From the NCBI GenBank assembly GCA_021202495.1, contig JAJQCX010000087.1, forward strand, positions 1 through 40,727: a stretch of DNA of 40,727 bases, given 5' to 3'. A program made the translations under genes and the position numbers. Source of the stretch: Clostridia bacterium (GTDB lineage Bacteria; Bacillota; Clostridia; UMGS1883). The notes under the pieces were generated by a model. The model had not been told where the DNA came from. It worked only from the letters and a program-made list of their open reading frames with translations, and made no database searches. Within the stretch, counting starts at the first letter, position 1. Each line of letters begins with the position of its first letter. This document shows, in pieces, positions 6,657 through 14,092 of the stretch.

Positions 6657-7883
6657 ATGCAATATATTCATCGTACACCGGAGCGCAAATTTCTCAGAAT
6701 GAGCTCTTTTTTCAAAGCCGTCCTTGTGACGGGCGCAAGGCAGGTCGGCAAAACAACAATGCTTAAGCATCTTGCGAAGGACACCGAGCGCACCTATGTT
6801 TCCATGGATAATATTATGGTGCGCACGCTCGCCAAATCCGATCCCGTCCTTTTTTTCCAAACCTACAAGCCGCCCATCATTATCGATGAAATTCAAAAGG
6901 CGCCCGAGCTTTTTGAGCAAATCAAAATCATCTGTGACGAAAGCGAGGAAACGGGGCTTTTTTGGCTCACGGGCTCTCAGCAATATAATATGATGAAAAA
7001 CGTCCGCGAAACGCTTGCCGGCAGGGTCGGCATTTTAGAGCTGTACAGCCTTACCGCAAACGAAATCGAAGGGCGCGCGTTTCAAAACGAGCTTGATTTT
7101 TCCTTTCAATGCCTTAGAGAGAGAATGCCCTTCGCCCCAAAAAACAATATCCTCGATGTCTTTGAGCATATATGGTGCGGCGGTATGCCTGCCGCCCTCA
7201 CTGCTGACGGCGAGCTGCACCGGGAATATTTCAATTCATACATCGAAACATATCTCATGCGCGACGTTTCAGAGGACGGCGGCGTCACCGACACTGTCAA
7301 ATTCAGCAGGTTTCTCATCGCCTGCGCCGCGCTTTGCGCCGAGCAGGTCAATTACAAAACATTAGCCGATGCCGCCGATATTTCACAGCCGCTCGCCAAG
7401 GATTGGCTTCGTCTTTTGCAAAGCTTGGGCATCATTTATCTTTTGCAGCCCTTTGCGAACAACGCTCTCAAGCGCCTTGTGAAAACTCCCAAGCTTTATT
7501 TTTGCGACACCGCTTTAGCCGCCCATCTCTCCGGCTGGCTCACACGGGACACGCTGATGAACGGCGCGGCAAGCGGGCACTATTTTGAAAATCATGTCGT
7601 CATCGAGCTCGTGAAAAACTTTGCCTATTCTCCCTCAAAAGTTAATTTAAGCTATTACCGCGACTCCAATGCTAAAGAAATAGACCTGTTTATCGAAGAA
7701 AACGGGCTAATTCACCCTTTGGAAATAAAGAAATCCGCCAATCCCGACCGCCGGGAGGTCAAAAAATACGAAATTCTTGACAAAACCAACCTCTCACGCG
7801 GCAGCGGCGGCATAATATGTATGTGTGAGGAGCCCATCCCCATCGACGACAAAAACTCATTTATCCCCTGCAATTTAATCTAA
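6657..7883 (+). CDS. AAA ATPase with DUF4143 domain
   Basis: A 408-residue stand-alone ATPase of the AAA_14/DUF4143 family. Walker A is GARQVGKTT (26-34), Walker B is IIIDE (74-78), and a sensor-like LTGSQ follows. The middle contains a winged-helix region (ADISQPLAKDWLRLLQSLGIIYLL). The C-terminal DUF4143 part carries NAKEIDLFIEENG...LEIKK, which resembles a PD-(D/E)xK nuclease core. These genes are abundant, often horizontally moved accessory genes with no settled function. The start is ATG 6657 with ACGGAGG 7 nt upstream; a 23-codon N-terminal extension exists but would begin at the promoter and is rejected. The 16-bp inverted repeat across the promoter suggests autoregulation. Confidence 0.87.
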   Translation: MQYIHRTPERKFLRMSSFFKAVLVTGARQVGKTTMLKHLAKDTERTYVSMDNIMVRTLAKSDPVLFFQTYKPPIIIDEIQKAPELFEQIKIICDESEETGLFWLTGSQQYNMMKNVRETLAGRVGILELYSLTANEIEGRAFQNELDFSFQCLRERMPFAPKNNILDVFEHIWCGGMPAALTADGELHREYFNSYIETYLMRDVSEDGGVTDTVKFSRFLIACAALCAEQVNYKTLADAADISQPLAKDWLRLLQSLGIIYLLQPFANNALKRLVKTPKLYFCDTALAAHLSGWLTRDTLMNGAASGHYFENHVVIELVKNFAYSPSKVNLSYYRDSNAKEIDLFIEENGLIHPLEIKKSANPDRREVKKYEILDKTNLSRGSGGIICMCEEPIPIDDKNSFIPCNLI

Positions 7884-7964
7884 TCACGCACACCTCACAA
7901 TTCCACAACGTGAATTTCCCTGCCGTACCGCCTCGCGAAAACGCCTCAAGCGGCACTCTTGCGC

Positions 7965-8006
7965 CCGCAGGCGCTTCAATTCAAATTCCGCTTTGCGGAA
8001 TTTGAA
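7965..8006. repeat. dispersed repeat with 12-bp hairpin
   Basis: CCGCAGGCGCTT is followed by a perfect twelve-pair hairpin with arms TTCAAATTCCGC and GCGGAATTTGAA and loop TTT (7980-8006). The CCGCAGGCGCTT core recurs near 10508 before another AT-rich stretch. The hairpin shares the ends TTCA/TGAA and the closing CCGC-TTY-GCGG with the hairpin at 27761. It lies between the DUF4143 ATPase and feoA. Confidence 0.55.
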
Positions 8007-8045
8007 CCTTCATTGTTAATTATACATTCTTAATTCTAATAAACC

Positions 8046-8081
8046 GCCTCCCGCACCTCGGGAGGCGCTTTGTCATATAAT
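8046..8081 (+). promoter_or_regulatory. hairpin and -10 box ahead of feoA
   Basis: An eight-pair stem GCCTCCCG/CGGGAGGC (8046-8066), followed by GCTTTG, could end transcription from the ATPase gene, though its T run is weak. A perfect TATAAT (8076-8081) lies just downstream, 34 nt before the feoA start, but without a good -35. Confidence 0.4.
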
Positions 8082-8114
8082 GTTCACAGGAAGACAATTA
8101 AAGGAGCACACCCA

Positions 8115-8345
8115 ATGGACGGCAGATTATCTCATTTAAAATGCGGCGAATGTGCCGCCGTTTCCAAAATCAATTGCGGCATTCTCACGCGCCGCCGCTT
8201 GACCGACCTCGGCATGATTTGCGGCACGCCCGTTTTCTGCCTCATGCAAAGCTTGGGCGGCGGCATATGCGCCTACCGCGTCTGTGACAGCGTGATAGCC
8301 CTTCGCCGTGAGGACGCCGATTGTATAGCAGTAAAATCAATATAA
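8115..8345 (+). CDS. feoA: FeoA ferrous iron transport accessory protein
   Basis: A 76-residue cytoplasmic SH3-like protein of the FeoA family, thought to modulate the GTPase/permease FeoB. It has the family core GECAAVSKI...RRRLTDLGMICGTPVFCLMQSLGGGICAYRVCDSVIALRREDADCI. Four Cys in the first half is more than usual. ATG 8115 has AAGGAG 8 nt upstream; an upstream in-frame start at 8070 precedes the likely -10 box and is rejected. feoB follows after an 85-nt gap filled by a hairpin repeat; feoA and feoB are often much closer. Confidence 0.93.
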   Translation: MDGRLSHLKCGECAAVSKINCGILTRRRLTDLGMICGTPVFCLMQSLGGGICAYRVCDSVIALRREDADCIAVKSI

Positions 8346-8347
8346 AT

Positions 8348-8415
8348 GCAGGGTAGGGTTTGCCCTGCCCGTGTGAGGAAGTCGCTGCACGGGTCGGGCA
8401 AGCCCGACCCCTACA
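8348..8415. repeat. REP-like hairpin repeat between feoA and feoB
   Basis: Three short inverted repeats in a row: GCAGGG/CCCTGC, CGTG/CACG and GTCGGGC/GCCCGAC, ending in CCCCTACA. Read on the minus strand it begins TGTAGGGGTCGGGCTTGCCC; a degenerate relative occurs at 13554-13576. Such GC-rich elements between co-transcribed genes can stabilise or attenuate mRNA. Confidence 0.55.
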
Positions 8416-8430
8416 AAAAGAGGTGTTTCC

Positions 8431-10371
8431 ATGCTTTTTAAAAAGCCGCAAACAAAAGACGCCGACGTGAGGTTTATCTTGGTCGGCAATCCGAATGTCG
8501 GCAAAAGCACGCTTTTCAATCTTCTCACGGGCAAAAAAGTTCACACGGGCAACTGGGCGGGAAAAACCGTCTCCGTCTCCGACGGCTTAGGCATACATAA
8601 CAAAAAGCCCTACCTCATTTCGGATTTGCCCGGCATTGCCTCGCTCTCATCTCCCACTGCGGAGGAAATGGCAGCCTCGGACGAAATTGCCCGCGGGCAT
8701 TACGACTGCTGCATCATCGTGCTCGACGCAACTCAACTTGCCCGCTCGCTCACGCTCGCTTTGCGCGTACTTGAGATAACGCCCCGCTGCGTCGTCTGCG
8801 TCAACCTCTGCGACGAAGCCGAAAAGAAGGGCATAACGGTTGACAAAAACGCCCTCGAATTTATCCTGGGCACAAAGGTCGCACTCATCTCCGCCGGACG
8901 AAAAAAAGGCGTCTCATATCTAATGGACTCCGCTTTTGATGTCGCCTCGGGCACATTTTCAAAAAAGGTCTTCACCCCGCTCTATTCTCCCGCCGCCGAA
9001 GATGCGCTCAAGGGCATTTCCCCCATCCGCCGCGACGCCGTCCTCACCGTCCTCCGCGAAGGGCGCGACGATGCGCTCATTTGCGAAATGTCCGAGCGCG
9101 TCGTTTCCCTCGCCTGTAAGATAGCCCGCACCGTCACTGTGCGCAAAACCGTCCGCGAAAGTGTCGATTATAAGATTGACCGCGTGCTCTGCTCGCCGCG
9201 CTTCGGCATTCCCGCCATGCTCTGCCTTTTGGCGCTCGTCCTTTGGATAACCGTCTCCGCCGCAAACTACCCATCCGAGCTTTTGGCGCGCCTCTTTTCC
9301 CACGGCGACACGCTTCTTCTCCGCTTTTTAACAGCAGTCAACGCACCTGCCCCGCTCGTTTCGGCTCTTGTTTACGGCGTATGGCGCACGCTTTCAACCG
9401 TCGTTTCCGTCATGCTGCCGCCGATGGCGGTCTTCTTCCCGTTCTTCACTCTTCTTGAGGAAGTCGGCTACCTTCCCCGCGTCGCCTTTAATCTCGACAA
9501 CGCCTTTCACCGCTGCGGCAGCTGCGGCAAGCAGTCGCTCACCATGTGCATGGGGCTTGGATGCACATGTGTCGGCGTCACCGGATCTGCCATCATTTCC
9601 TCCCGCCGCGAAAGGCTCATCGCCGTTTTGACCAACACATTCATGCCCTGCAACGGCCGCTTCGGCGCACTTATCGCGGTTATCGGCATGTTTCTTGCGT
9701 CAGGCTCTTTTTCCTCGGGCGTCATTCTCATGCTCACGCTTGTTTTTGCCGTTCTTATGACTTTTTTAGCCTCCAAGCTTCTCTCCGCAACTATCCTGCG
9801 CGGCAACGGCGAGGGCTTCATCTTGGAGCTTCCGCCCTACCGCCGCCCCCGCGTTTTCAAAATAATCGTCTCTTCTCTCATCGAAAAGGCTCTCGCCGTG
9901 CTTCTCCGCGCCGTCTCCGTCGCCGCCCCCGCAGGGCTTGTCATTTGGCTCTTCTCAAATCTCACGTTTCACGGCGCGTCAATCATTTCGCACCTTTCCT
10001 CTCTCCTCGATCCCGTCGGTCAAATCATGGGACTTGACGGCACAATCCTTCTCGCCTTTATCTTAGGCTTCCCCGCAAACGAAATCGTCCTGCCCATAGC
10101 CCTGATGATTTACACCGGCGGCTCCGCCATGACAAGCCTCACCGCCCTTTCCTCATTAAAAATACTTCTAACCTCCAACGGCTGGAGCATCGCCACCGCC
10201 ATCTCCTTCATCATCTTCTCCACCCTCCATTGGCCCTGCGCCAGCGCAGTTTTGACAATTCATAAGGAAACAAAAAGCCTCTTTTGGACAATAGTGTCCA
10301 TCCTCCTCCCCACCGCGTTCGGGTTTATACTCTGTATAATTGTACACTTCGCATTTATTCTTTTCGCATAA
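8431..10371 (+). CDS. feoB: FeoB ferrous iron transporter
   Basis: FeoB imports Fe2+ across the cytoplasmic membrane using an N-terminal G domain. The 646-residue product has G1 GNPNVGKS (19-26), a switch I segment NWAGKTV (41-47), G3 DLPG (65-68) and G4 NLCD (125-128), then a helical linker. From about residue 240 follow the Gate and core membrane segments, with the conserved LLEEVGYLPRVAF, a cysteine-rich core CGSCGKQSL...GLGCTCVGVTGSA, and TFMPCNGRFG. Length is at the short end for the family. AGGTG lies 5 nt before ATG 8431. No feoC is visible. Regulation by iron is expected, but no clear Fur or DtxR box was seen. Confidence 0.96.
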   Translation: MLFKKPQTKDADVRFILVGNPNVGKSTLFNLLTGKKVHTGNWAGKTVSVSDGLGIHNKKPYLISDLPGIASLSSPTAEEMAASDEIARGHYDCCIIVLDATQLARSLTLALRVLEITPRCVVCVNLCDEAEKKGITVDKNALEFILGTKVALISAGRKKGVSYLMDSAFDVASGTFSKKVFTPLYSPAAEDALKGISPIRRDAVLTVLREGRDDALICEMSERVVSLACKIARTVTVRKTVRESVDYKIDRVLCSPRFGIPAMLCLLALVLWITVSAANYPSELLARLFSHGDTLLLRFLTAVNAPAPLVSALVYGVWRTLSTVVSVMLPPMAVFFPFFTLLEEVGYLPRVAFNLDNAFHRCGSCGKQSLTMCMGLGCTCVGVTGSAIISSRRERLIAVLTNTFMPCNGRFGALIAVIGMFLASGSFSSGVILMLTLVFAVLMTFLASKLLSATILRGNGEGFILELPPYRRPRVFKIIVSSLIEKALAVLLRAVSVAAPAGLVIWLFSNLTFHGASIISHLSSLLDPVGQIMGLDGTILLAFILGFPANEIVLPIALMIYTGGSAMTSLTALSSLKILLTSNGWSIATAISFIIFSTLHWPCASAVLTIHKETKSLFWTIVSILLPTAFGFILCIIVHFAFILFA

Positions 10372-10378
10372 TCAAAAG

Positions 10379-10415
10379 GGACTGATTTTCCGCCATTTCA
10401 GCGTAAAATCAGTCC
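10379..10415. terminator. hairpin after feoB
   Basis: An eleven-pair stem GGACTGATTTT/AAAATCAGTCC with an inner CGC/GCG pair in the loop. It lacks a T run on the plus strand. The minus strand has CCCTTTT after it, which would suit leftward transcription. Confidence 0.4.
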
Positions 10416-10677
10416 GACTCACCACAATTACCGCCCCGTGCGGCTTCCCTTTTCTCTGCATTTTTCCGCATCATCAATGCGGAGCTCATCCCAGCCCGCC
10501 ACGTCCGCAGGCGCTTAAATTTATATTTTGCGCAGTTTATATATAAAACTCGGGATTGTCTGCATAAATGGCACCGCCACCGCTTAAAAATATAGTTTAT
10601 TGTGTAAGCGTTTATCCAAATTATGTTTCCGAATATTTCTCGCTTTCCGGATGCCCTACATAATTAGCGAAATTCTG
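10416..10677. other. non-coding gap with hairpin remnants
   Basis: No convincing gene. It holds a CCGCAT/ATGCGG hairpin (10466-10482), the repeat core CCGCAGGCGCTT (about 10508) before an AT-rich tract, an inverted repeat CGCTTA/TAAGCG (10581-10610), and an inverted repeat TAATTAGC/GCTAATTA (10661-10684) that spans the end of the next minus-strand gene. Confidence 0.45.
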
Positions 10678-11397
10678 CTAATTATTGTAATGTATATTCG
10701 CGTCCGATATTTCACTGTTGAAGCGATACATATCCATATTTTTATTCCAGCCTTCTTCTGTACCGCTGTAATATACATCTGCAATATTTGAACAGCCATC
10801 AAAAGCGTTGGATTGAATCGTCAATCTTCCTGTATTTTTTATTGTTACACTTTTTAAAGCAGAACACGTATCAAAGGCATACTCATAAATATGACTTACG
10901 CTCTCAGGCAGAACAATGTCAGTCAGGCTTGTACATTCACAAAAAGCTCCTTTTCCAATGCTGAAAACCCCACTTCCTATTGATACGTTTTTTAGATTAT
11001 GGCAGTAAGAAAAGGCAGCATATCCTATACTTGTTACCTCGTTTCCAATCTCAACAGAAACTATGTCTTCTTTAAATTCCTTCCAAGGTTTTTCTACGCC
11101 AAAAGCTGCTCCGTAATTGGTCATGGTTCCACTCCCGGAAATAGTCAGTACTCCTTCACCATCCAAAGTCCACAGTAGATTTTCCCCGCATGTACCGGAT
11201 CCCACGATATATGACGCAGAATGTGTTTGTGTATCCTGATCATTTGTTGCTGTAGCCGTCTCACCATCAGATACACCGAGTGATTCGTTTAACACATCGT
11301 CCGTGGAGCTTTCCTTCAAAGAACCACATGCTGTTATGTTGAAAATGAATGCCCCTAACATTAGAAATGCAACGCTGTTTCTGATTTTTTTGCACAA
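10678..11397 (-). CDS. LRR_5 (BspA-like) lipoprotein; start region frame-shifted
   Basis: A cell-surface lipoprotein with leucine-rich repeats of the LRR_5 type. After a short basic start comes a hydrophobic stretch VAFLMLGAFIFNI and a lipobox ending T-A-Cys24 for lipid attachment, then a Ser/Thr/Asp linker. A module TCGENLLWTLDGEGVLTISGSGTM follows, shared with the LRR protein at 18216, then about five repeats such as VTSIGYAAFSYC and AFDGCSNIADVYYSG. The function of such proteins is binding, in general; no ligand can be named. The frame as read must begin at TTG 11397, about 12 nt from the ribosome site. The ATG at 11402-11400, perfectly spaced from GGAGG (11414-11410), is out of frame by one base because of an A7 run; A8 would restore it. 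Confidence 0.75.
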   Translation of the reverse strand: MCKKIRNSVAFLMLGAFIFNITACGSLKESSTDDVLNESLGVSDGETATATNDQDTQTHSASYIVGSGTCGENLLWTLDGEGVLTISGSGTMTNYGAAFGVEKPWKEFKEDIVSVEIGNEVTSIGYAAFSYCHNLKNVSIGSGVFSIGKGAFCECTSLTDIVLPESVSHIYEYAFDTCSALKSVTIKNTGRLTIQSNAFDGCSNIADVYYSGTEEGWNKNMDMYRFNSEISDANIHYNN

Positions 11398-11445
11398 TTC
11401 ATAAATCTTCCTCCATTAATTATAATAATCGTTTTTCACACAGTT

Positions 11446-11457
11446 AGACATATGTCT
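11446..11457. promoter_or_regulatory. 12-bp palindrome in the LRR lipoprotein leader
   Basis: AGACATATGTCT is a perfect palindrome between the probable promoter and the ribosome binding site of the lipoprotein gene. It is a candidate regulator site; no known consensus is recognised. Confidence 0.3.
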
Positions 11458-11516
11458 GATTTTGTAGTCTCTCCCGCATAACCTTCAAGCAAACAATAAG
11501 TTTAAATATGCTTTTC

Positions 11517-11545
11517 TGTATATCATAAGTATATCTTCTTTTCAA
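11517..11545 (-). promoter_or_regulatory. promoter of the LRR lipoprotein gene
   Basis: Minus strand: TTGAAA (11545-11540), 17-nt spacer, TATACA (11522-11517). It gives a leader of about 100 nt. Confidence 0.45.
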
Positions 11546-11553
11546 TACAATAT

Positions 11554-12066
11554 TTATTTCTTTATCAGCGCAACAATCTGCCCGATTACGCCTATATACA
11601 AAAAATAGAACCCCGCACCGAACGTGTAATTATACACAAATTTGCTGCTTACTATGCAAAATGCACAGCTTACAAACAATGTCCATATCCATATTCCTAC
11701 CAATCCGATAATGGATAACCTTCCGTGATTTGTAAACTGAAACGCGAGGAAAATTACCGTACATATAACTAATATTACCATTATCGGCGTAAAGTCAAAG
11801 TATTCGCTACACGCCAAATATATGGAATATGAGCCGAGGAACACCGAAAAGAACGGTAAATAAATGCTTATTAAAAATACGACCGACGACACTGCCGCTA
11901 TTATCTTACTGACCGTGCTTATCTTTTGTCCTCCCCTTGTATCAACCGGCTGCATGCTTGCTGTTTCCGCCGGCGTAATTTGATTGGTCTTCTCAATCTT
12001 TCCCCCGCAAAAAGGGTAAAACGCTACACCGTCTTTTATTTCCCTTCCGCAATTACCACAAAACAT
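11554..12066 (-). CDS. zinc-ribbon membrane protein, one ligand missing
   Basis: A 170-residue protein of unknown function. The N-terminus is a zinc-ribbon of the FCGNCG...FCPxCG type: Cys3, Cys6 and Cys20 are present, but the third ligand position is Tyr17 (AFYPFCG). One G-to-A change in a TGC codon would cause this. A polar linker (about 25-45) leads to four membrane spans in the C-terminal 120 residues. Proteins with this layout are common in Clostridia and remain uncharacterised. ATG 12066 has GGAGGAG at good spacing. It lies 99 nt downstream of the NPCBM-like gene and may share its transcript. Confidence 0.7.
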   Translation of the reverse strand: MFCGNCGREIKDGVAFYPFCGGKIEKTNQITPAETASMQPVDTRGGQKISTVSKIIAAVSSVVFLISIYLPFFSVFLGSYSIYLACSEYFDFTPIMVILVICTVIFLAFQFTNHGRLSIIGLVGIWIWTLFVSCAFCIVSSKFVYNYTFGAGFYFLYIGVIGQIVALIKK

Positions 12067-12165
12067 GATTATCTCCTCCCAGCTTTTTGATAATTTTATT
12101 CATACCCTGACAAAACGCCGATTCCCGTGCCGATAAATCCGACCTGAAATATCATTCCGATTTTA

Positions 12166-12849
12166 TCACTTCACTGTTATGTTGCCTAAGCCGATGGCAG
12201 ACCTATATTTTGAGCTCCCAACACTAACCTTAAGCTGAAGTCCGTATTCCACGTTAAGGGAAACTTTTTTCGGCAAAGCCCCCGCCTCCACATCAAATTC
12301 TTTTATCAACTCACCGTCAAGGAAAAAATACACAGTTCTATCAGTCATATCACTTCCGTCAACGTGTCCCAATGTAAATTCTATTTGTGAATATTTGCTG
12401 TCCAAATTAAATATTGCGTATCCGTTATCATAGTAAATAGTGAACCCGTGGCTGTACTTTGTTCCGCCCATGTTAAAGCTATTTGTGCTGCTATAGGCTG
12501 TGTAATTGCGTGTCTCATACGGCGGGCAAACATCCAACAAATACGTTCCGTCCGCAACCTGCTCATCCCAAAGGTATATACTCTTCTCCGCGCCGTCCCA
12601 TGTTACCTCCATGTCCGCCAAATTTGCCGCGCCGCGCACGGGAACATATGTCGTTCCGTTGTAGATGAACGGTTCAATCGTATTTCCGTTCGCGTCCTTC
12701 AGTTCGCACAGCACATTGTCCTTATAGACCTTGATGTCGTCATACGTCACCTCAATCGTCTCGACCCTGCTTTTCGCAAATGCCGCGCCGCCGGTTATCA
12801 TTGTGCCGATAAGAACGCCCGCGATCAATCCCTGTAATTTCTGTTTCAT
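12166..12849 (-). CDS. secreted protein with stalk-like and NPCBM-like domains
   Basis: A 227-residue exported protein. Residues 1-25 form a signal peptide ending GGAAFAKS. Next is a segment resembling the copper amine oxidase N-terminal-like stalk domain (PFIYNGTTYVPVRGAANLADMEVTWDGAEKSIYL), common in Firmicute surface proteins. The C-terminal 120 residues resemble the NPCBM carbohydrate-binding fold, with SFNMGGTKYSHGFTIYY, a core of beta strands and DRTVYFFLDGELIKEFDV. The probable role is extracellular or wall-associated glycan binding, an inference from domain type. A consensus promoter drives it, back to back with the promoter of an XRE regulator that may control it. Confidence 0.75.
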   Translation of the reverse strand: MKQKLQGLIAGVLIGTMITGGAAFAKSRVETIEVTYDDIKVYKDNVLCELKDANGNTIEPFIYNGTTYVPVRGAANLADMEVTWDGAEKSIYLWDEQVADGTYLLDVCPPYETRNYTAYSSTNSFNMGGTKYSHGFTIYYDNGYAIFNLDSKYSQIEFTLGHVDGSDMTDRTVYFFLDGELIKEFDVEAGALPKKVSLNVEYGLQLKVSVGSSKYRSAIGLGNITVK

Positions 12850-12887
12850 AAAATCACTTCTCCTTTATCTTCTAATTCTATAGCTAA

Positions 12888-12939
12888 ATTATACGCTATT
12901 AGCTTAATTTTGTCAATAGCTTTCCGCTTATTTTATATT
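12888..12939. promoter_or_regulatory. divergent promoters with AGCTAA/TTAGCT repeat
   Basis: Minus strand: perfect TTGACA (12916-12911), 17-nt spacer, TATAAT (12893-12888), toward the NPCBM-like gene. Plus strand: TTGTCA (12910-12915), 18-nt spacer, TATATT (12934-12939), toward the XRE regulator. The two -35 boxes share bases. An inverted repeat AGCTAA/TTAGCT brackets the minus -10 box and is a candidate operator. Confidence 0.6.
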
Positions 12940-12992
12940 CTATCAGCATATATTAAAATAATACTGTCAGTTTAGAATCGGAAGTGATTATA

Positions 12993-13331
12993 ATGGAAAG
13001 CAAAAATATTAACATCGAAATCGGTTTCCGCGTCAAGGAGAAGCGCAAAGCAATGAAATATACCCGCGAAGCTCTCTCCGAGCTTTTGGATATTTCCCCA
13101 CAGTTTTTAGCTCAAATCGAAAGCGGCAAGCGCGGTATGTCCTTCACCACCCTCGCCAAAGTCAGCGCCGTTTTGGGCGTATCGTGCGACTACCTCATCT
13201 TGGGCAAATCCGACTCCCCCGACCGCTCCCGTATATATGAGCTTGCCTCCAACATCGACGAAAAATATCTCCCCGTCGCCGAAGACCTCCTCTCCTCCCT
13301 CCTCCGCGCAATCGCCCTCGCTTCGGAATAA
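12993..13331 (+). CDS. XRE-family transcriptional regulator
   Basis: A 112-residue one-domain regulator. The N-terminal 65 residues are a Cro/C1-type helix-turn-helix: GFRVKEKRKAMKYTREALSELLDISPQFLAQIESGKRGMSFTTLAKVSAVLGVSCDYLILG. The C-terminal 45 residues look helical and probably mediate dimer contact (IDEKYLPVAEDLLSSLLRAI). The start is ATG 12993 behind GGAAGTGA (5 nt spacing); the in-frame GTG at 12984 lies inside that site. It is divergent from the NPCBM-like gene with shared promoter DNA, so autorepression and control of the neighbour are likely. It ends in a long hairpin. Confidence 0.88.
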   Translation: MESKNINIEIGFRVKEKRKAMKYTREALSELLDISPQFLAQIESGKRGMSFTTLAKVSAVLGVSCDYLILGKSDSPDRSRIYELASNIDEKYLPVAEDLLSSLLRAIALASE

Positions 13332-13379
13332 AAACCGCGCCTTGAAACACAAAAGCCTCATGTTTCAAAGCGCGGTTTA
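13332..13379. terminator. long hairpin after the XRE gene
   Basis: Arms AAACCGCGCCTTGAAACA and TGTTTCAAAGCGCGGTTT form an eighteen-pair stem with one mismatch and an 11-nt loop, followed by ATTTAT. The T run is poor but the stem is strong. Confidence 0.6.
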
Positions 13380-13553
13380 TTTATAATCTAAAAATGTCTC
13401 CCCATGGGACACATTACTTTCGTAAGAGGTGCGGGGAGTCCTGTTGATACAATTATATTCTCTCAATTCGTGAAAGTCAATCCCCAATTTGCACAAGCAT
13501 CCGTGCCACGTTCTACGCTCTTTTCCGTTTTTTCCACTCTGCAACGCCGCTCC

Positions 13554-13576
13554 TGTAGAGGTGGGGCTTGCCCATC
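13554..13576. repeat. degenerate copy of the feoA-feoB repeat
   Basis: TGTAGAGGTGGGGCTTGCCC matches the minus-strand reading of the feoA-feoB element (TGTAGGGGTCGGGCTTGCCC) at most positions. It lies in a 281-nt gap whose remaining sequence shows a CTCCCC/GGGGAG hairpin (13398-13438) and no gene. Confidence 0.4.
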
Positions 13577-13612
13577 AGCGGCAATATTTGCACCAAACTA
13601 ATCTATCACTCA

Positions 13613-13954
13613 TCATCTATCTTCTCCCCAAACCCATTCCGATTTTTTATCCGCACTCTTCGCACTCACTCTCTGCCGCTGCGGCTTTTGCTCATACAGT
13701 TCTTTAAAGCTCGGCTTTTTTTCGGGAATTAACATGTCCATGTTCTGCGCCAACCCCAAATTTCGCAAAATCTTTATATAATTTGAAAATTTTGCGTCAA
13801 CCCCGCTTTCAATTCTAACAACCGTGCTCGAAGAAAGTCCGCATTTTTCCGCCAGCTCCGCCTGCGTTATATTGAGCGCAATCCTATGCTGCTTAATTCT
13901 TGCACCGATCTCTTTTAAAAGAGTAATCTCACTTTCATTCCCCGTTATTTTCAT
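13613..13954 (-). CDS. HipB-like XRE regulator without a HipA partner
   Basis: A 113-residue DNA-binding protein. Residues 13-70 are a Cro/C1-type helix-turn-helix (IGARIKQHRIALNITQAELAEKCGLSSSTVVRIESG). A Lys/Gln-rich linker follows, and the tail ends EWVWGEDR. A W-x-W-G acidic tail of this kind is usual in HipB-type antitoxins encoded just ahead of a HipA kinase toxin. Here the downstream 230 nt hold only repeat-like DNA and then the end of a convergent gene, so no hipA is present. It may be an orphan remnant of a toxin-antitoxin module or a free-standing regulator. The promoter carries a strong palindrome, which suits autoregulation. Confidence 0.75.
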   Translation of the reverse strand: MKITGNESEITLLKEIGARIKQHRIALNITQAELAEKCGLSSSTVVRIESGVDAKFSNYIKILRNLGLAQNMDMLIPEKKPSFKELYEQKPQRQRVSAKSADKKSEWVWGEDR

Positions 13955-13994
13955 TCCGCCGCCTCGCTTTTTAATTTATCATATTTGCACAATT

Positions 13995-14035
13995 AGCATA
14001 TCATATCACCACTAATTTGTCAAGTGTGACAAATT
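13995..14035 (-). promoter_or_regulatory. promoter and palindromic operator of the HipB-like gene
   Basis: Minus strand: TTGACA (14023-14018), 17-nt spacer, TATGCT (14000-13995). A perfect inverted repeat AATTTGTCA-N4-TGACAAATT (14014-14035) covers the -35 box, as expected for an autorepressing HipB-like dimer. Confidence 0.55.
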
Positions 14036-14092
14036 AAATCGTTCGCATAATTTTCCCTCCTCCCGCACAAAATAACTTTGGGAGATGATACA

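Noticed and set aside
8337..8544. Small minus-strand frames over the feoA-feoB gap
   Set aside because: They run through hairpin repeats and the start of feoB and have no credible start or family.
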